NCBI GenBank assembly: GCA_020746835.1
Contig: JAGPNK010000012.1
Location: forward strand, 310,001 to 374,000
Direction of reading: 5' to 3'
Origin: Stachybotrys elegans
Taxonomy: Eukaryota > Ascomycota > Sordariomycetes > Hypocreales > Stachybotryaceae
DNA length: 64,000 bases
In this document: positions 56,199 through 64,000 of the stretch, in pieces
How positions within the stretch are numbered: the stretch's first letter is position 1
How the letters are laid out: each line of letters begins with the position of its first letter
Translations under genes and position numbers: made by a program
Notes under the pieces: generated by a model
Told to the model about the DNA's origin: nothing
Seen by the model: the letters and a program-made list of their open reading frames with translations, nothing else
Database searches by the model: none

Positions 56199-56521
56199 TA
56201 TAAACCAGATGTAATCTGCAACTGCAATGAAATATCAGTTGATCTCTGCAATCTGCAATATCATTGATTGGAGATGTCGAGTCTGCATTAAGGTGGTGCT
56301 TAAATTCGCTAGTTTGACGTAACTCGGCCATGAATTTGGATTGGTCTGGATCGAGGAGGGGTCAAAAATCCATATTACCTAAGCTGAGCCTCTTCACCGC
56401 CCCAGGCCGCAACTTGCCTCTGCGCCTAATCAACGCGATAAATTCAACGCGATAAATTCAACCCGCCATCTCTGGACTCGTTTCCCTACCAACCGTTCTT
56501 CCACGCTCGATACTCTTCAAA
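56199..56521. promoter_or_regulatory. Short divergent promoter PRP4 / TMA7
   Basis: 323 bp separate the two start codons. It contains a 14-bp unit (TCAACGCGATAAAT) duplicated in tandem at 56430-56457 plus a further 5 bp of a third copy; each holds an ACGCGA core like fungal MluI-type cell-cycle boxes and a GATA core. Confidence 0.55.
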
Positions 56522-56817
56522 ATGGGTGGTGCTAACCGCGAAGGTATGCCGTATTGACCCGCCTTCTCGCACCGCTGACATTCACCAGGTGGCAAGGCCA
56601 AGCCTCTCAAGGCTGCTAAGAAGGCGGCCAAGGACTACGACGAGGACGACATGGCCTTCCTCGAGAAGAAGCGCGCCGGTACGAGCACCACGACCGATCC
56701 TCGAGGCATACGCTGACCAAAGCAGAGGAAAAGGCGAGAAAGGATATGGCTGCCAAGGCAGGAAAGGGCCCTCTGAACACGGGAGGCCAGGGCATCAAGA
56801 AGAGCGGCAAGAAATAG
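56522..56817 (+). CDS. tma7: TMA7 translation machinery-associated protein
   Basis: A 67-aa protein from three exons (56522-56543, 56589-56678, 56726-56817) with introns of 45 and 47 nt. It begins MGGANREGGKAKPLKAAKK and ends KGPLNTGGQGIKKSGKK. The N-terminal GGK-KPLK, central acidic YDEDDMAFLEKKR and the C-terminal GPL-TGG-IKKSGKK are the conserved blocks of the TMA7 family (PF09072), a tiny ribosome-associated protein found from yeast to human (TMA7/CCDC72). The first exon has only 22 coding bases, so no simple reading frame shows the gene. It is likely abundant and growth-regulated, sharing a short divergent promoter with PRP4. Confidence 0.93.
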
Positions 56818-57104
56818 ACAAATAGACGTCTGCTGGTCCTTGGGATGGAGGTTAGGGTCGGTCATTTCTTACGAGCGACGAATAGATGGCATGCCTACTG
56901 CATTGTTCCGTGATGTAATGAACCTCCAATTTAGACTCGCGTAGGACCCTTGATTCATGACTGGAATTGTGGAAATATGGAGTGTTGATGTCAAATCCCC
57001 TGCACCCCATATTAGGTACTTGCCTAGTTGACTTCCCAACAAAACCAAACCTGTTCAACATCACCTTAGCATCACCATCTCCCTCAACTTCCGCATCATC
57101 CAAA
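56818..57104. other. Short intergenic region TMA7 to PAQR gene
   Basis: 287 bp of TMA7 3' end and PAQR promoter, with a pyrimidine-rich leader (CACCATCTCCCTCAACTTCC) before the ATG. Confidence 0.5.
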
Positions 57105-58136
57105 ATGGGAGAATCCAGCCAAGATGGCGGCCTCCGTCAGCGCCGCACCTCCAACGCCGCAGAAACCCTCATCAGCACCGCCAAGGAGATGGAGCATGCC
57201 ATTGAGGACACCCTCCTCATGCTCTGGGACGAGCTGCCCTCCTGGCGCCGCGATAATGCATTCATCAAGTCTGGCTACCGCCAGTCGCGCGGCTCGTACA
57301 TGCACTCGCTGCGCTCCCTCTTCTACATACACAACGAGTCCGTCAATATCTGGTCGCATCTGGTCGGCGCCGTCTGTGCCGCCGCCGCCTCGCTGTATCT
57401 CTACGGTGTCATCCATCCGCGCTACGAGTCGGCTAATTTTGATGATGTCGTCGTCTTTGGTTGCTTCTTTGCCGGCGCGGTGCTTTGTTTGGGCATGAGC
57501 GCCACGTTTCACATGCTCCTGAACCACAGCGAGACTGTTGCCACTTGGGGAAACAAGCTGGATTATACGGGCATTGTTGCCTTGATCGTCGGCAGCTATG
57601 TGCCGGCACTGTACTATGGGCTCTTCTGCAGGCCATCATTGATGAAGGTCTATCTCATTTTGGTATGTCCCATTACCGTCGCCTCATCCACGCTGACCAT
57701 GTAGATTTGCACTCTCGGGACGGGCTGCGGCCTCGTTTCCTGGATCGACAGGTTCCGCCGTCCAGAACTGAGGGCATACCGGGCCCTCATGTTTGTTGCT
57801 CTCGGCTTGTCCAGCATCGTTCCCATCGTCCACGCTGTCAGCATCTACGGCTACCAAGGACTCGACGAGAGGATGAGCGTCAGTCTTGTCATTCTTCATG
57901 GCGCCATGTACATCTTTGGTGCCTTTCTCTACGCAGTATGTCTCCCGAGATTGTCATGTACTTCGCTGACTGTATAGGTTCGCTGGCCTGAAAGGAGCGC
58001 TCCCGGATCATTCGACATTTGGGGCAACTCACATCAAATCTTTCACTTTTTTGTGGTGCTGGCTGCAGCGACACATCTTTACGCCATGGCAAGGGCCTTT
58101 GACTATCATCACACCGTGGCGTCTCAATGTATATAG
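57105..58136 (+). CDS. PAQR / hemolysin III-type seven-TM protein (Izh-like)
   Basis: Three exons (57105-57662, 57705-57935, 57978-58136) with two 42-nt introns give 315 aa. After a cytosolic N-terminus with ELPSWRRDNAFIKSGYR comes the family core: SLFYIHNESVNIWSHLVGA leading into TM1, SATFHMLL, LDYTGIVALIVGSYVP, and HQIFHFFVVLAAATHL in the last TM. The conserved His residues (FH in TM2 and HQIFH near the end) form the zinc site of adiponectin-receptor-type proteins, which act as ceramidase-like membrane hydrolases or sensors; the yeast homologues Izh1-4 affect zinc and sterol homeostasis. Its stop codon lies 10 bp from that of the convergent TFC6 gene. Confidence 0.93.
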
Positions 58137-58146
58137 TATAGAATAG

Positions 58147-60275
58147 TTATTTTTCGAGACCGAGATCAATGACCCTGACCAACCCCGACGCCATGGCTAC
58201 CGCAGCCCAGCACCCATACGCCTTGTTCGGATTCCATTCCACAACCGTGATTCTCGTTCGCGCGTCGTGCACGACGCCCCGCGTGGGATCTATAGGAGCA
58301 TCCTCGTCCATGTCGTCTTCGTTATCCGCTTCCTCGGCTTTGCCTCTTTTCCCCTTCTTGGCCCTCTTGAGGAGCGTCTTGGTCTCTGTGCGCGGATTCG
58401 TGTTGCGCTCTACTGGGAATCCCTGGATGATGCGCGCTGCTCCGCGTCCCGAGGCAGGCGAACCCTCAGGGAACATGGGTGCCGTGCGGTATTCGTGGTG
58501 GAAGAGCTTGATCCTGTCGGAAGGCTCGCGCTTGCGGCTGAAGATTTCGACCATTGGATTCAGCGCCCATAGGGATCCCTCGGCCGTGCCAACGAGCAGG
58601 TATGGATGCGTGCGACCGACGGCCAGGCATGTGAGAAAGCTCTCGACAGTGACGACGCGGCGACACAGCGGGTAGTGTGCGTGGTGCATGAAACTGACTA
58701 CGATGTTGAGGACGCTGGACGACGGGAAGAGCGAGAAGAAGCCAAGGAGGTGGTCGCTCCAGGCGAGCAGGTTCGGCTGCGGGTTGATGGATAGTGTCTG
58801 GACCTCGGTGGCTTCGTAGCTTGGTGCCCGGAGGTCGACAAGCTTGGACACGCCGCCGACCGGGCTGGATGCGACAATATATGGCATCGAAGGGTATCCC
58901 GAGGCCATGTCGACGATGAGGCTGTGGTGGACAGGATGGCGAGAAAGCAGACGGGTTGGGTGGATGGACCAGAGGCCAATAGAGCCATCAGAGTACCCGA
59001 CAGCCAGTCTATTGACAGTCACCCATGTGAGAGCCGTAGCTTTGATGCTGTATTCCTCTCGGAGGCTTAGAGATGCGGCGGGTTTGTTCACAAAGTCTGT
59101 CGGTCAGCCAGTCCAATACACACAGGAAGGTACTCACCAAAGCTCTCATCTCCATCATGGCCCGGGTCAAGGATGCAAACGCAGCCGTCGCCACAGATAA
59201 CAGCCAGGAGATATACCATGGGATTCCATTTCACCCTTCTCACGCGCCCGTAGGCGAAGCACAACGTCTTGCGGAGTTTCGGGGTGGTTATCGTCGGCCG
59301 CGAGAAGCCATCCTCTGGCGCTGTGCCCTCAAAATCCCACAGCTGTAGCACGCCGTGTCTCTGGTGATCTGGATTCAACGTCTCGGCTTCGTAGTTGTAT
59401 ATCTCCTGGTCGCTATGCGGTATCACGGTCATGGCGAGCGTCTGAGGCGAATCTTGCGAGCGCGCCCAGTCCATGCCAACCACGATACCTCCAACGTCCA
59501 GCAGCCACCCCGCCGGAACCCTGCCCTCGTCTGGATCATGATCAAAGGGAATGTTGCTCTGCGACACGGGATAGGCACACCCCGGCACGACGTGAATTTC
59601 CTGCTGGGCTGTAAGCGGTCCTACCAGCACAGGCATCGACACATGCGGCATGCGATACGGCAGCGACTCCTCCACGCTCAAAGGCGTAATGTCCCGCGTA
59701 AGCAAGAAGTCGTGCGCCTGCTCCGCCCACAGATCCGCAAAGTACTTTTCCTTCTCCTCAAAATCCTGCTGCCAGACGCACTTGGCATCCGTCGCCGTCT
59801 CCGAGTCCAGCTGCTTGGGCGGCAGCACGGTCCAGTCCATCCAGCGGTCCAGCATGTCCTGCACGAGCTCCACGCTGTCGCTGTCGCCGCCGTACCACGT
59901 CCTCACCAGATGGCCGCCGCGAAACGACCTGTCAAAGGGGCCAAAGTAGCCGCGCGGAGGATGGCCCTCGGCCGGCAGAGGCTCAATGTCGAGGTACCCG
60001 GTCGGCGCTGGCCCCACGCTCGCCGGCTTGATGGTCTTGCGCCTGTTTCCGGGCGTGTCGACAACATCGCTCAGGTCGCTCTCCGAGACGGGCGCCCGCT
60101 CAGCGAGGTTCTCGTCCTCATCGCCGGCGCTCTCTGCGGCGGCCTCGACGTCGAAATTGTCGTCCTTGTCGTCGGCATCCTTGCGCTTGCGCGGCTCCCG
60201 CTCATCCGAGCTGCTCTCAAAGTCGTACTTTTCGAGCGTGTATCGTTTATTACGGTTGGCCTTTCTCGTTCTCAT
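58147..60275 (-). CDS. tfc6: TFIIIC subunit Tfc6-like WD-repeat protein
   Basis: Two exons (60275-59138, 59096-58147; 41-nt intron) give 695 aa. The start MRTRKANRNKRYTLEKYDFE is the conserved N-terminal signature of this TFIIIC subunit (yeast Tfc6/tau91, fission yeast Sfc6), followed by an acidic disordered stretch and a WD40 propeller from about 300 on: VLQLWDFEG, VRRVKWNP, GDGCVCILD, NRLAVGYSDGSIGLWS, VGTAEGSLWALNP and ITVVEWNPNKAYGCWAAVAMASGLVRVID. It belongs to the DNA-binding tau-B half of TFIIIC, which recognises tRNA B boxes and recruits TFIIIB for RNA polymerase III. The frame extends to 60422 upstream, but the added sequence is unrelated, so the ATG at 60275 was chosen. Confidence 0.88.
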
Positions 60276-60479
60276 GATGCGCGGCCCCGATTTGCGTTCA
60301 AACGCTTCCGGCGAAGAGGCAAAAGCACGGCGAGGTTCGAAGTTTGAATTGGGTGGGGCCAAAAATAGCAACATTCTTAAAAACAACCACGACCAAATCT
60401 CGAATTCCATCAACCCTTCCATTACCGCAGAGCTTTTTTGCCAATTGCCATCTATCCATTCGAGTATCGCCAGGGGGCC

Positions 60480-60993
60480 TCAAAGTTTGATCTCTACCCC
60501 ATTTACACGATTGCCCTGCATCGTCAGAGTCCCCAAATCTGATCTCCACCCCTTGGCGCACTACTTCTGATACCCAATTGCCCTCGTATACATCCCAATA
60601 GAAGGGCTGGATGCCTGTGATGAGTCCAGCAGAAAGATCGACCTTGACTACTTGGACAAGAGGGTACTCGAGAGTCTCTTGAGTAACCCTCACGCGCAGG
60701 CGCAAGGTCGATACTGACACCACGCGATCCGACCCTGGCCGCTCCATAATCTCGGGATTTTGCACGTCGACGACATCGAACCAATTCGCCATTTGAACCG
60801 CCCATTCTTGGAGACCCTCGGGCCCGATGTAAGTGCCGGCGTAAGGCAGTCCCGATGTCTGCTCCAGGCGGAAGTCGCTCGAGAAGAGTGCTGCGATGGG
60901 GCTGAAGTCCCGCTCCGACTCTGACGCTGCCATGTATACGCGCTCGGCGTCGTAGAAGGTTTCGAGGATTGAGGCTGCTGTGTGTTTGGCCAT
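60480..60993 (-). CDS. SnoaL-like (NTF2-fold) protein
   Basis: Two exons (60993-60574, 60515-60480) give 151 aa. The protein starts MAKHTAASILETFYDAERVY and follows the NTF2-like fold: helix, FSSDFRLEQTSGLPYAGTYIGPEGLQEW, and a sheet ending LITGIQPFYWDVYEGNW. The family includes small-molecule cyclases, isomerases and binding proteins, often next to oxidoreductases; there is no clue to a ligand. The 58-nt intron (GTATCA donor at 60573, CTCTGAC branch, GCAG) is inferred because reading through it adds 91 unrelated residues and ends at 60298, almost at the TFC6 start. With splicing, the stop at 60480-60482 gives a normal family length. It lies upstream of, and in the same direction as, TFC6. 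Confidence 0.75.
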
Positions 60994-61481
60994 TGTGTTT
61001 TCTTGTGAATAATGGTTGGTTGGACACAACGATTCCCGGATAGACCAACGCATATATACCTGACTCGCAACGCTTGCATCAACTACGTGACTATCGAACA
61101 TGGCCATGAATCGCCCGCTCTTTGGATTCCTAAGCACACTTCAACCTGTCAATTAGTAATGCTATGCTGCCGTTATGGCTCCATCATTGTCTCCATCTGT
61201 GGGGGACATCGCTCACAGTTGCCAACGCATCGTATAAAACAAAACCAGGCAGGAGAGTGGGTCCGATACGCTATTTAGTGTACTTATGGAGAACATGGGC
61301 AAGAGAATACGCAAAATGGACTCGAACTGCAGCAGTGGAAAACTGTTCTTGATATATGCAACCATCATCTCCCCAATCTATATACAAAAAGTAAAAGGTA
61401 TGAACCGTGGCATGCTTGCATGCGTCCAGTCATGGAATATACATGAATCCTCGTATTTACAATGGTCTAGGGTAGGCCACT
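60994..61481. other. Intergenic
   Basis: About 490 bp between two minus-strand genes; no further gene seen. Confidence 0.5.
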
Positions 61482-62462
61482 TTAGAAGCGGCCCGCAGCA
61501 CGACCAGAGCGCTTGGCCTTCCTGGACCTCTTCAGAGAGCGCTTCTTGCGGCTGCACTCGGCAGGAGGTTGAGGGGTAGGAGGCTGAGGAGCCCCCGTAG
61601 GAGCAGGGCTGATAACGGTGGTGAGAGTTGTCGAGGGAATAGGGAGATCAGGCACCGTCGTGCTGGTGGGCGCAGGAGCTCCAGTAGTCGCAGGAGACGA
61701 CGGAGAAGGCGCCGGAGATGACGGAGAAGGGGCAGGAGGAGGAGCTGGAGACGATCCAGATGCCGTCCAGACCTCAGGGCCAGGGATCTGATAGTTGACA
61801 ACCGGCCCATTGTAAACGTTGACACCTACAAGGCCCGGATCTTCGTAAGTATAGCCAGTGTTGAAGTCAAAGGCCTGATCCGGCACCTGATCGCCATCTC
61901 CAGAGACCTCTAGCTGCACACAACTAGGGTACAGTTGGGCACCACGACTTGGGTTGGATTTGAACGAAACGTCCGATTCGTGGTGTGCAATGATTTCCTG
62001 GCGAACGAGGTACTTGCCAGAGGCAAGCGCGGTGGGGAGCGTGAAGTCGGCCTTGCCCCCGTTGGCGATGAGAGCGTTCACGCCATCCATGCCCTCCTCC
62101 GCGATCTTGGACCAGATGGGCTCAGCACCATTGCCCTCTGTGAACTGCGCAATGTAGGTGATCACAGGGCCTTGGTGACTGGGGTCAAGTATATCGTCAT
62201 TGCGGACGTTATGATACCATTCAAATGAGAGCTTGTCTCCCGCCTTGGCGGTCACGAAGTCGGAAACAGCCGTGCCTCCGTTGACGTTGCAGACGATATC
62301 CGGGCTCTCGAGGTCCTTGACAGGGCTGTTGTTGGGAGGAGACCTGATGTATTTGCCCTGGCCGTCGCCTTGGTCAACATCGTTGACCCAAACACCGTAC
62401 ATGAGGGTGTGGGCAGTGGCGGTGGTGGCCATGGCCAGGATCGAAGCGACGTTGGCGCGCAT
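61482..62462 (-). CDS. AA9 lytic polysaccharide monooxygenase (secreted)
   Basis: A single exon of 326 aa. The ATG at 62462 gives a clean signal peptide (MRANVASILAMATTATA) with cleavage directly before His18, the copper-binding N-terminal His of AA9 enzymes (HTLMYGVWVN). The second copper His is His96 in DPSHQGPVITYI, and the axial Tyr178 with Gln176 lies in GAQLYPSCVQLEV; Cys58 and Cys181 form the usual disulfide pair. The copper site is therefore complete, and oxidative cleavage of cellulose or hemicellulose is expected. After the catalytic domain (to about 230) comes a Pro/Ser/Thr linker of about 75 residues, but in place of a CBM1 the protein ends in a Cys and a very basic tail (RKKRSLKRSRKAKRSGR). 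No intron. Confidence 0.93.
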   Translation of the reverse strand: MRANVASILAMATTATAHTLMYGVWVNDVDQGDGQGKYIRSPPNNSPVKDLESPDIVCNVNGGTAVSDFVTAKAGDKLSFEWYHNVRNDDILDPSHQGPVITYIAQFTEGNGAEPIWSKIAEEGMDGVNALIANGGKADFTLPTALASGKYLVRQEIIAHHESDVSFKSNPSRGAQLYPSCVQLEVSGDGDQVPDQAFDFNTGYTYEDPGLVGVNVYNGPVVNYQIPGPEVWTASGSSPAPPPAPSPSSPAPSPSSPATTGAPAPTSTTVPDLPIPSTTLTTVISPAPTGAPQPPTPQPPAECSRKKRSLKRSRKAKRSGRAAGRF

Positions 62463-62667
62463 TGTGAAGATCACGTGACTGTGAGAGGATGTTCTGAAGT
62501 GAAAGGAAGGTACAGTAATCGTGGAATATCAGAGAGAAATGAATGAGATGGCACAGCCAAATAAAGAGAGGACCCGACAAGTCGGAAAGTGAGTGAATGC
62601 AAAGAGTGAAGACTGAAGAGTGGTGGTGGGAGAAGGGAAGAGGAGACATGGCGAGGTTGGATGAGGC

Positions 62668-62673
62668 TTTATA
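62668..62673 (-). promoter_or_regulatory. TATA-like element of the LPMO gene
   Basis: TATAAA on the minus strand, about 206 bp before the LPMO ATG. Confidence 0.4.
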
Positions 62674-63580
62674 AAATGTCTTGACCCCCTCGCAGTCCAG
62701 CCGCCGTCGATCCAAGGGATAATGGACCAGCCCCATCAATCCCCCTCGTGCGACAGACGAAATAACGTCCAAGATTGCAGGCAGTGCGCAAGGATTTTGG
62801 CATTGGCGGGGGATAGATTGACGCGAGCCAATGCGGGCCTTGATTGGACTAACCCCAAGAGACGTGACATTTCGTGTTTCATCTTAACAAACATCAGTAC
62901 TTACCATAGAAAGTTTTAGGGGGTACTCATGTGGGCTGACAGCTGCGATCCTCTGCCCCTCCCAGAGGATCCGAAGTTTCTAGCGATCATCTCATCTTTT
63001 CGTTTTAGCGAGCGCCATTTTGACCCTCATCGGACTTACGGGAAGCCTTCCTAGCGCTGCCAATCCCGATCTTAGAGCTGCTGTCCGTTAAGCGAAGGCT
63101 GTTTCAGGCCGGCGCGGTACCGTACCAGCAATCAACCAGAGGCAGCCAAGTGCTCACCTAAGTAAGAAAACAATGCCATGCCATGCGGGATCATGCACTC
63201 TGAACGTCCGATATAGTGCTGTCATCGACCGAGCTGTCAGATCAAATGAAGCGACAGGCTGCATAATATTAATTTATTCCATACGGTTAATTTAAGGTAA
63301 TTAGGCTCGAACCGACGGGGTGGTGGTGGTATCATTAAGGTTAAGGAAGGTGCGTACCTGCCGAAGGAGCCGCGCGACTCCTACAACCTCCTCCCTGTCT
63401 GGAACATCCACCAATCTCGCTTGCTCAGCGCTCAACTCACATATTTCATGTAAATGAAGTCTACAACCTTCACGAACCACAAAGGGAATGTTGTTCGCAG
63501 CCCAGTCCATGTCAAATTTATTCTATGTAACCTATGCCGGGGGGATCTGTGCCAATCTCTTGATGGATGACCTCAGGCAG

Positions 63581-63704
63581 GCGACGGAACTCTCGACGTC
63601 TCCTTCGTGACGGAACTTCTCGCCACGTGACGGGACACCCACGCCTTGTTCATGACGAACCCTTGAACGTCATTTGTGATGTGGCGGGACTTCGCGCCAT
63701 CTGA
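63581..63704. repeat. Three imperfect ~24-bp direct repeats (GTGACGGAACTTC type)
   Basis: Related units start at 63581 (GCGACGGAACTCTCGACGTC), 63607 (GTGACGGAACTTCTCGCCAC) and 63681 (GTGGCGGGACTTCGCGCCAT). The third forms an inverted repeat TGGCG...CGCCA. Confidence 0.55.
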
Positions 63705-63752
63705 ACCCTGAGAGGCCTCCCCCCGACCCAAGACATTAAAAAAACCCTTATC

Positions 63753-63854
63753 GCATTTATGCAGTCATGAGGGAAAAAATATGATAGCCGATCGCAGTTT
63801 ATGCGTCGAATCTTGTCCGCCGGTAAAACCCCAAAAGTGCAATTTATGCGAGTC
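63753..63854. repeat. Three spaced TTTATGC repeats, 42-44 bp apart
   Basis: TTTATGC cores occur at about 63756, 63798 and 63842, each preceded by GCA or GCAG/GCAA and followed by A or G. The first copy is an inverted repeat GCAT-TT-ATGC. Confidence 0.55.
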
Positions 63855-64000
63855 TTTTGTTGGGGAAAGGCAGGATAGAATATCGTGAAAGGCAAAGAAA
63901 AGAATAGAAAAAAAAGAAGAAGAAAAAAACTCTCCATTGAAAGAGAGAAAAAACAGACAGATGAAATAGCAGACGAGACGTACCATGAAGGACACCAATG

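Larger units (their letters stand above)
62463..64000. other. Right-edge gene-free region
   Basis: 1.5 kb: LPMO promoter (TATA at 62668), then DNA with no supported gene and two short repeat families (63581-63704 and 63753-63854). The 69-codon minus frame at 63301-63510 shows no recognisable domain. Confidence 0.5.

Noticed and set aside
59355..60347. 330-codon plus-strand frame opposite TFC6
   Set aside because: No domain; the minus strand has WD repeats and the Tfc6 N-terminal signature.
63303..63320. B-box-like GGTTCGAGCC on the minus strand
   Set aside because: Flanking bases do not form a T stem and no cloverleaf is possible.

Overview
The window reads as nuclear DNA of a filamentous ascomycete, most probably a Sordariomycete and plausibly Hypocreales. 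Introns are 41-68 nt with GT...CTAAC/CTGAC...AG signals, many genes strongly prefer C at third codon positions, and the gene content (AA9 LPMO, CE12 esterase, arylsulfotransferase, fungal fucose-lectin, Ran1-type kinase) is fungal. I rebuilt 24 protein genes by joining exons by eye. No tRNA, rRNA, CRISPR or intact transposon was found. The species is not determined.

Layout. 1-12 kb: a left-edge partial gene, an uncharacterised gene with apolipoprotein-like helical repeats, an RRM protein, a divergent kinesin, a secreted rhamnogalacturonan acetylesterase and an ADP-ribosylglycohydrolase. 12-25 kb: a spliced Tyr/Pro-rich small gene, an FAD-dependent dehydrogenase, an MFS transporter, an arylsulfotransferase (ASST) gene broken by one in-frame TAG, and a cytosolic-type sulfotransferase. 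26-40 kb: a CDC123-like protein, a membrane-anchored fucose-lectin-like protein, an F-box protein, a seven-exon flavin amine oxidase, an SRPK-like pseudokinase and a secreted cysteine-containing protein. 40-53 kb: a gene-poor stretch of about 13.5 kb whose only recognised gene is a Ran1-like kinase. 53-62.5 kb: a dense block with PRP4 kinase, TMA7, a PAQR-type seven-TM protein, TFIIIC subunit Tfc6, a SnoaL-like protein and an AA9 LPMO. The right edge is gene-free and holds short repeat families.

How the genes relate. The set looks like scattered housekeeping and accessory genes, not one pathway or a secondary-metabolite cluster. Three genes are secreted plant-polymer or surface functions (acetylesterase, LPMO, small secreted protein). 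PRP4 (splicing), TMA7 (translation) and Tfc6 (Pol III transcription) form a gene-expression neighbourhood with a short divergent promoter and a 10-bp convergent junction.

The most notable observation is the TAG at 20727-20729 of the ASST gene. It sits where the family has tryptophan (TGG), in an otherwise intact frame with intact introns. That is the signature expected of either a very young pseudogene or a gene restored by the A-to-I mRNA editing known from sexual stages of Sordariomycetes.
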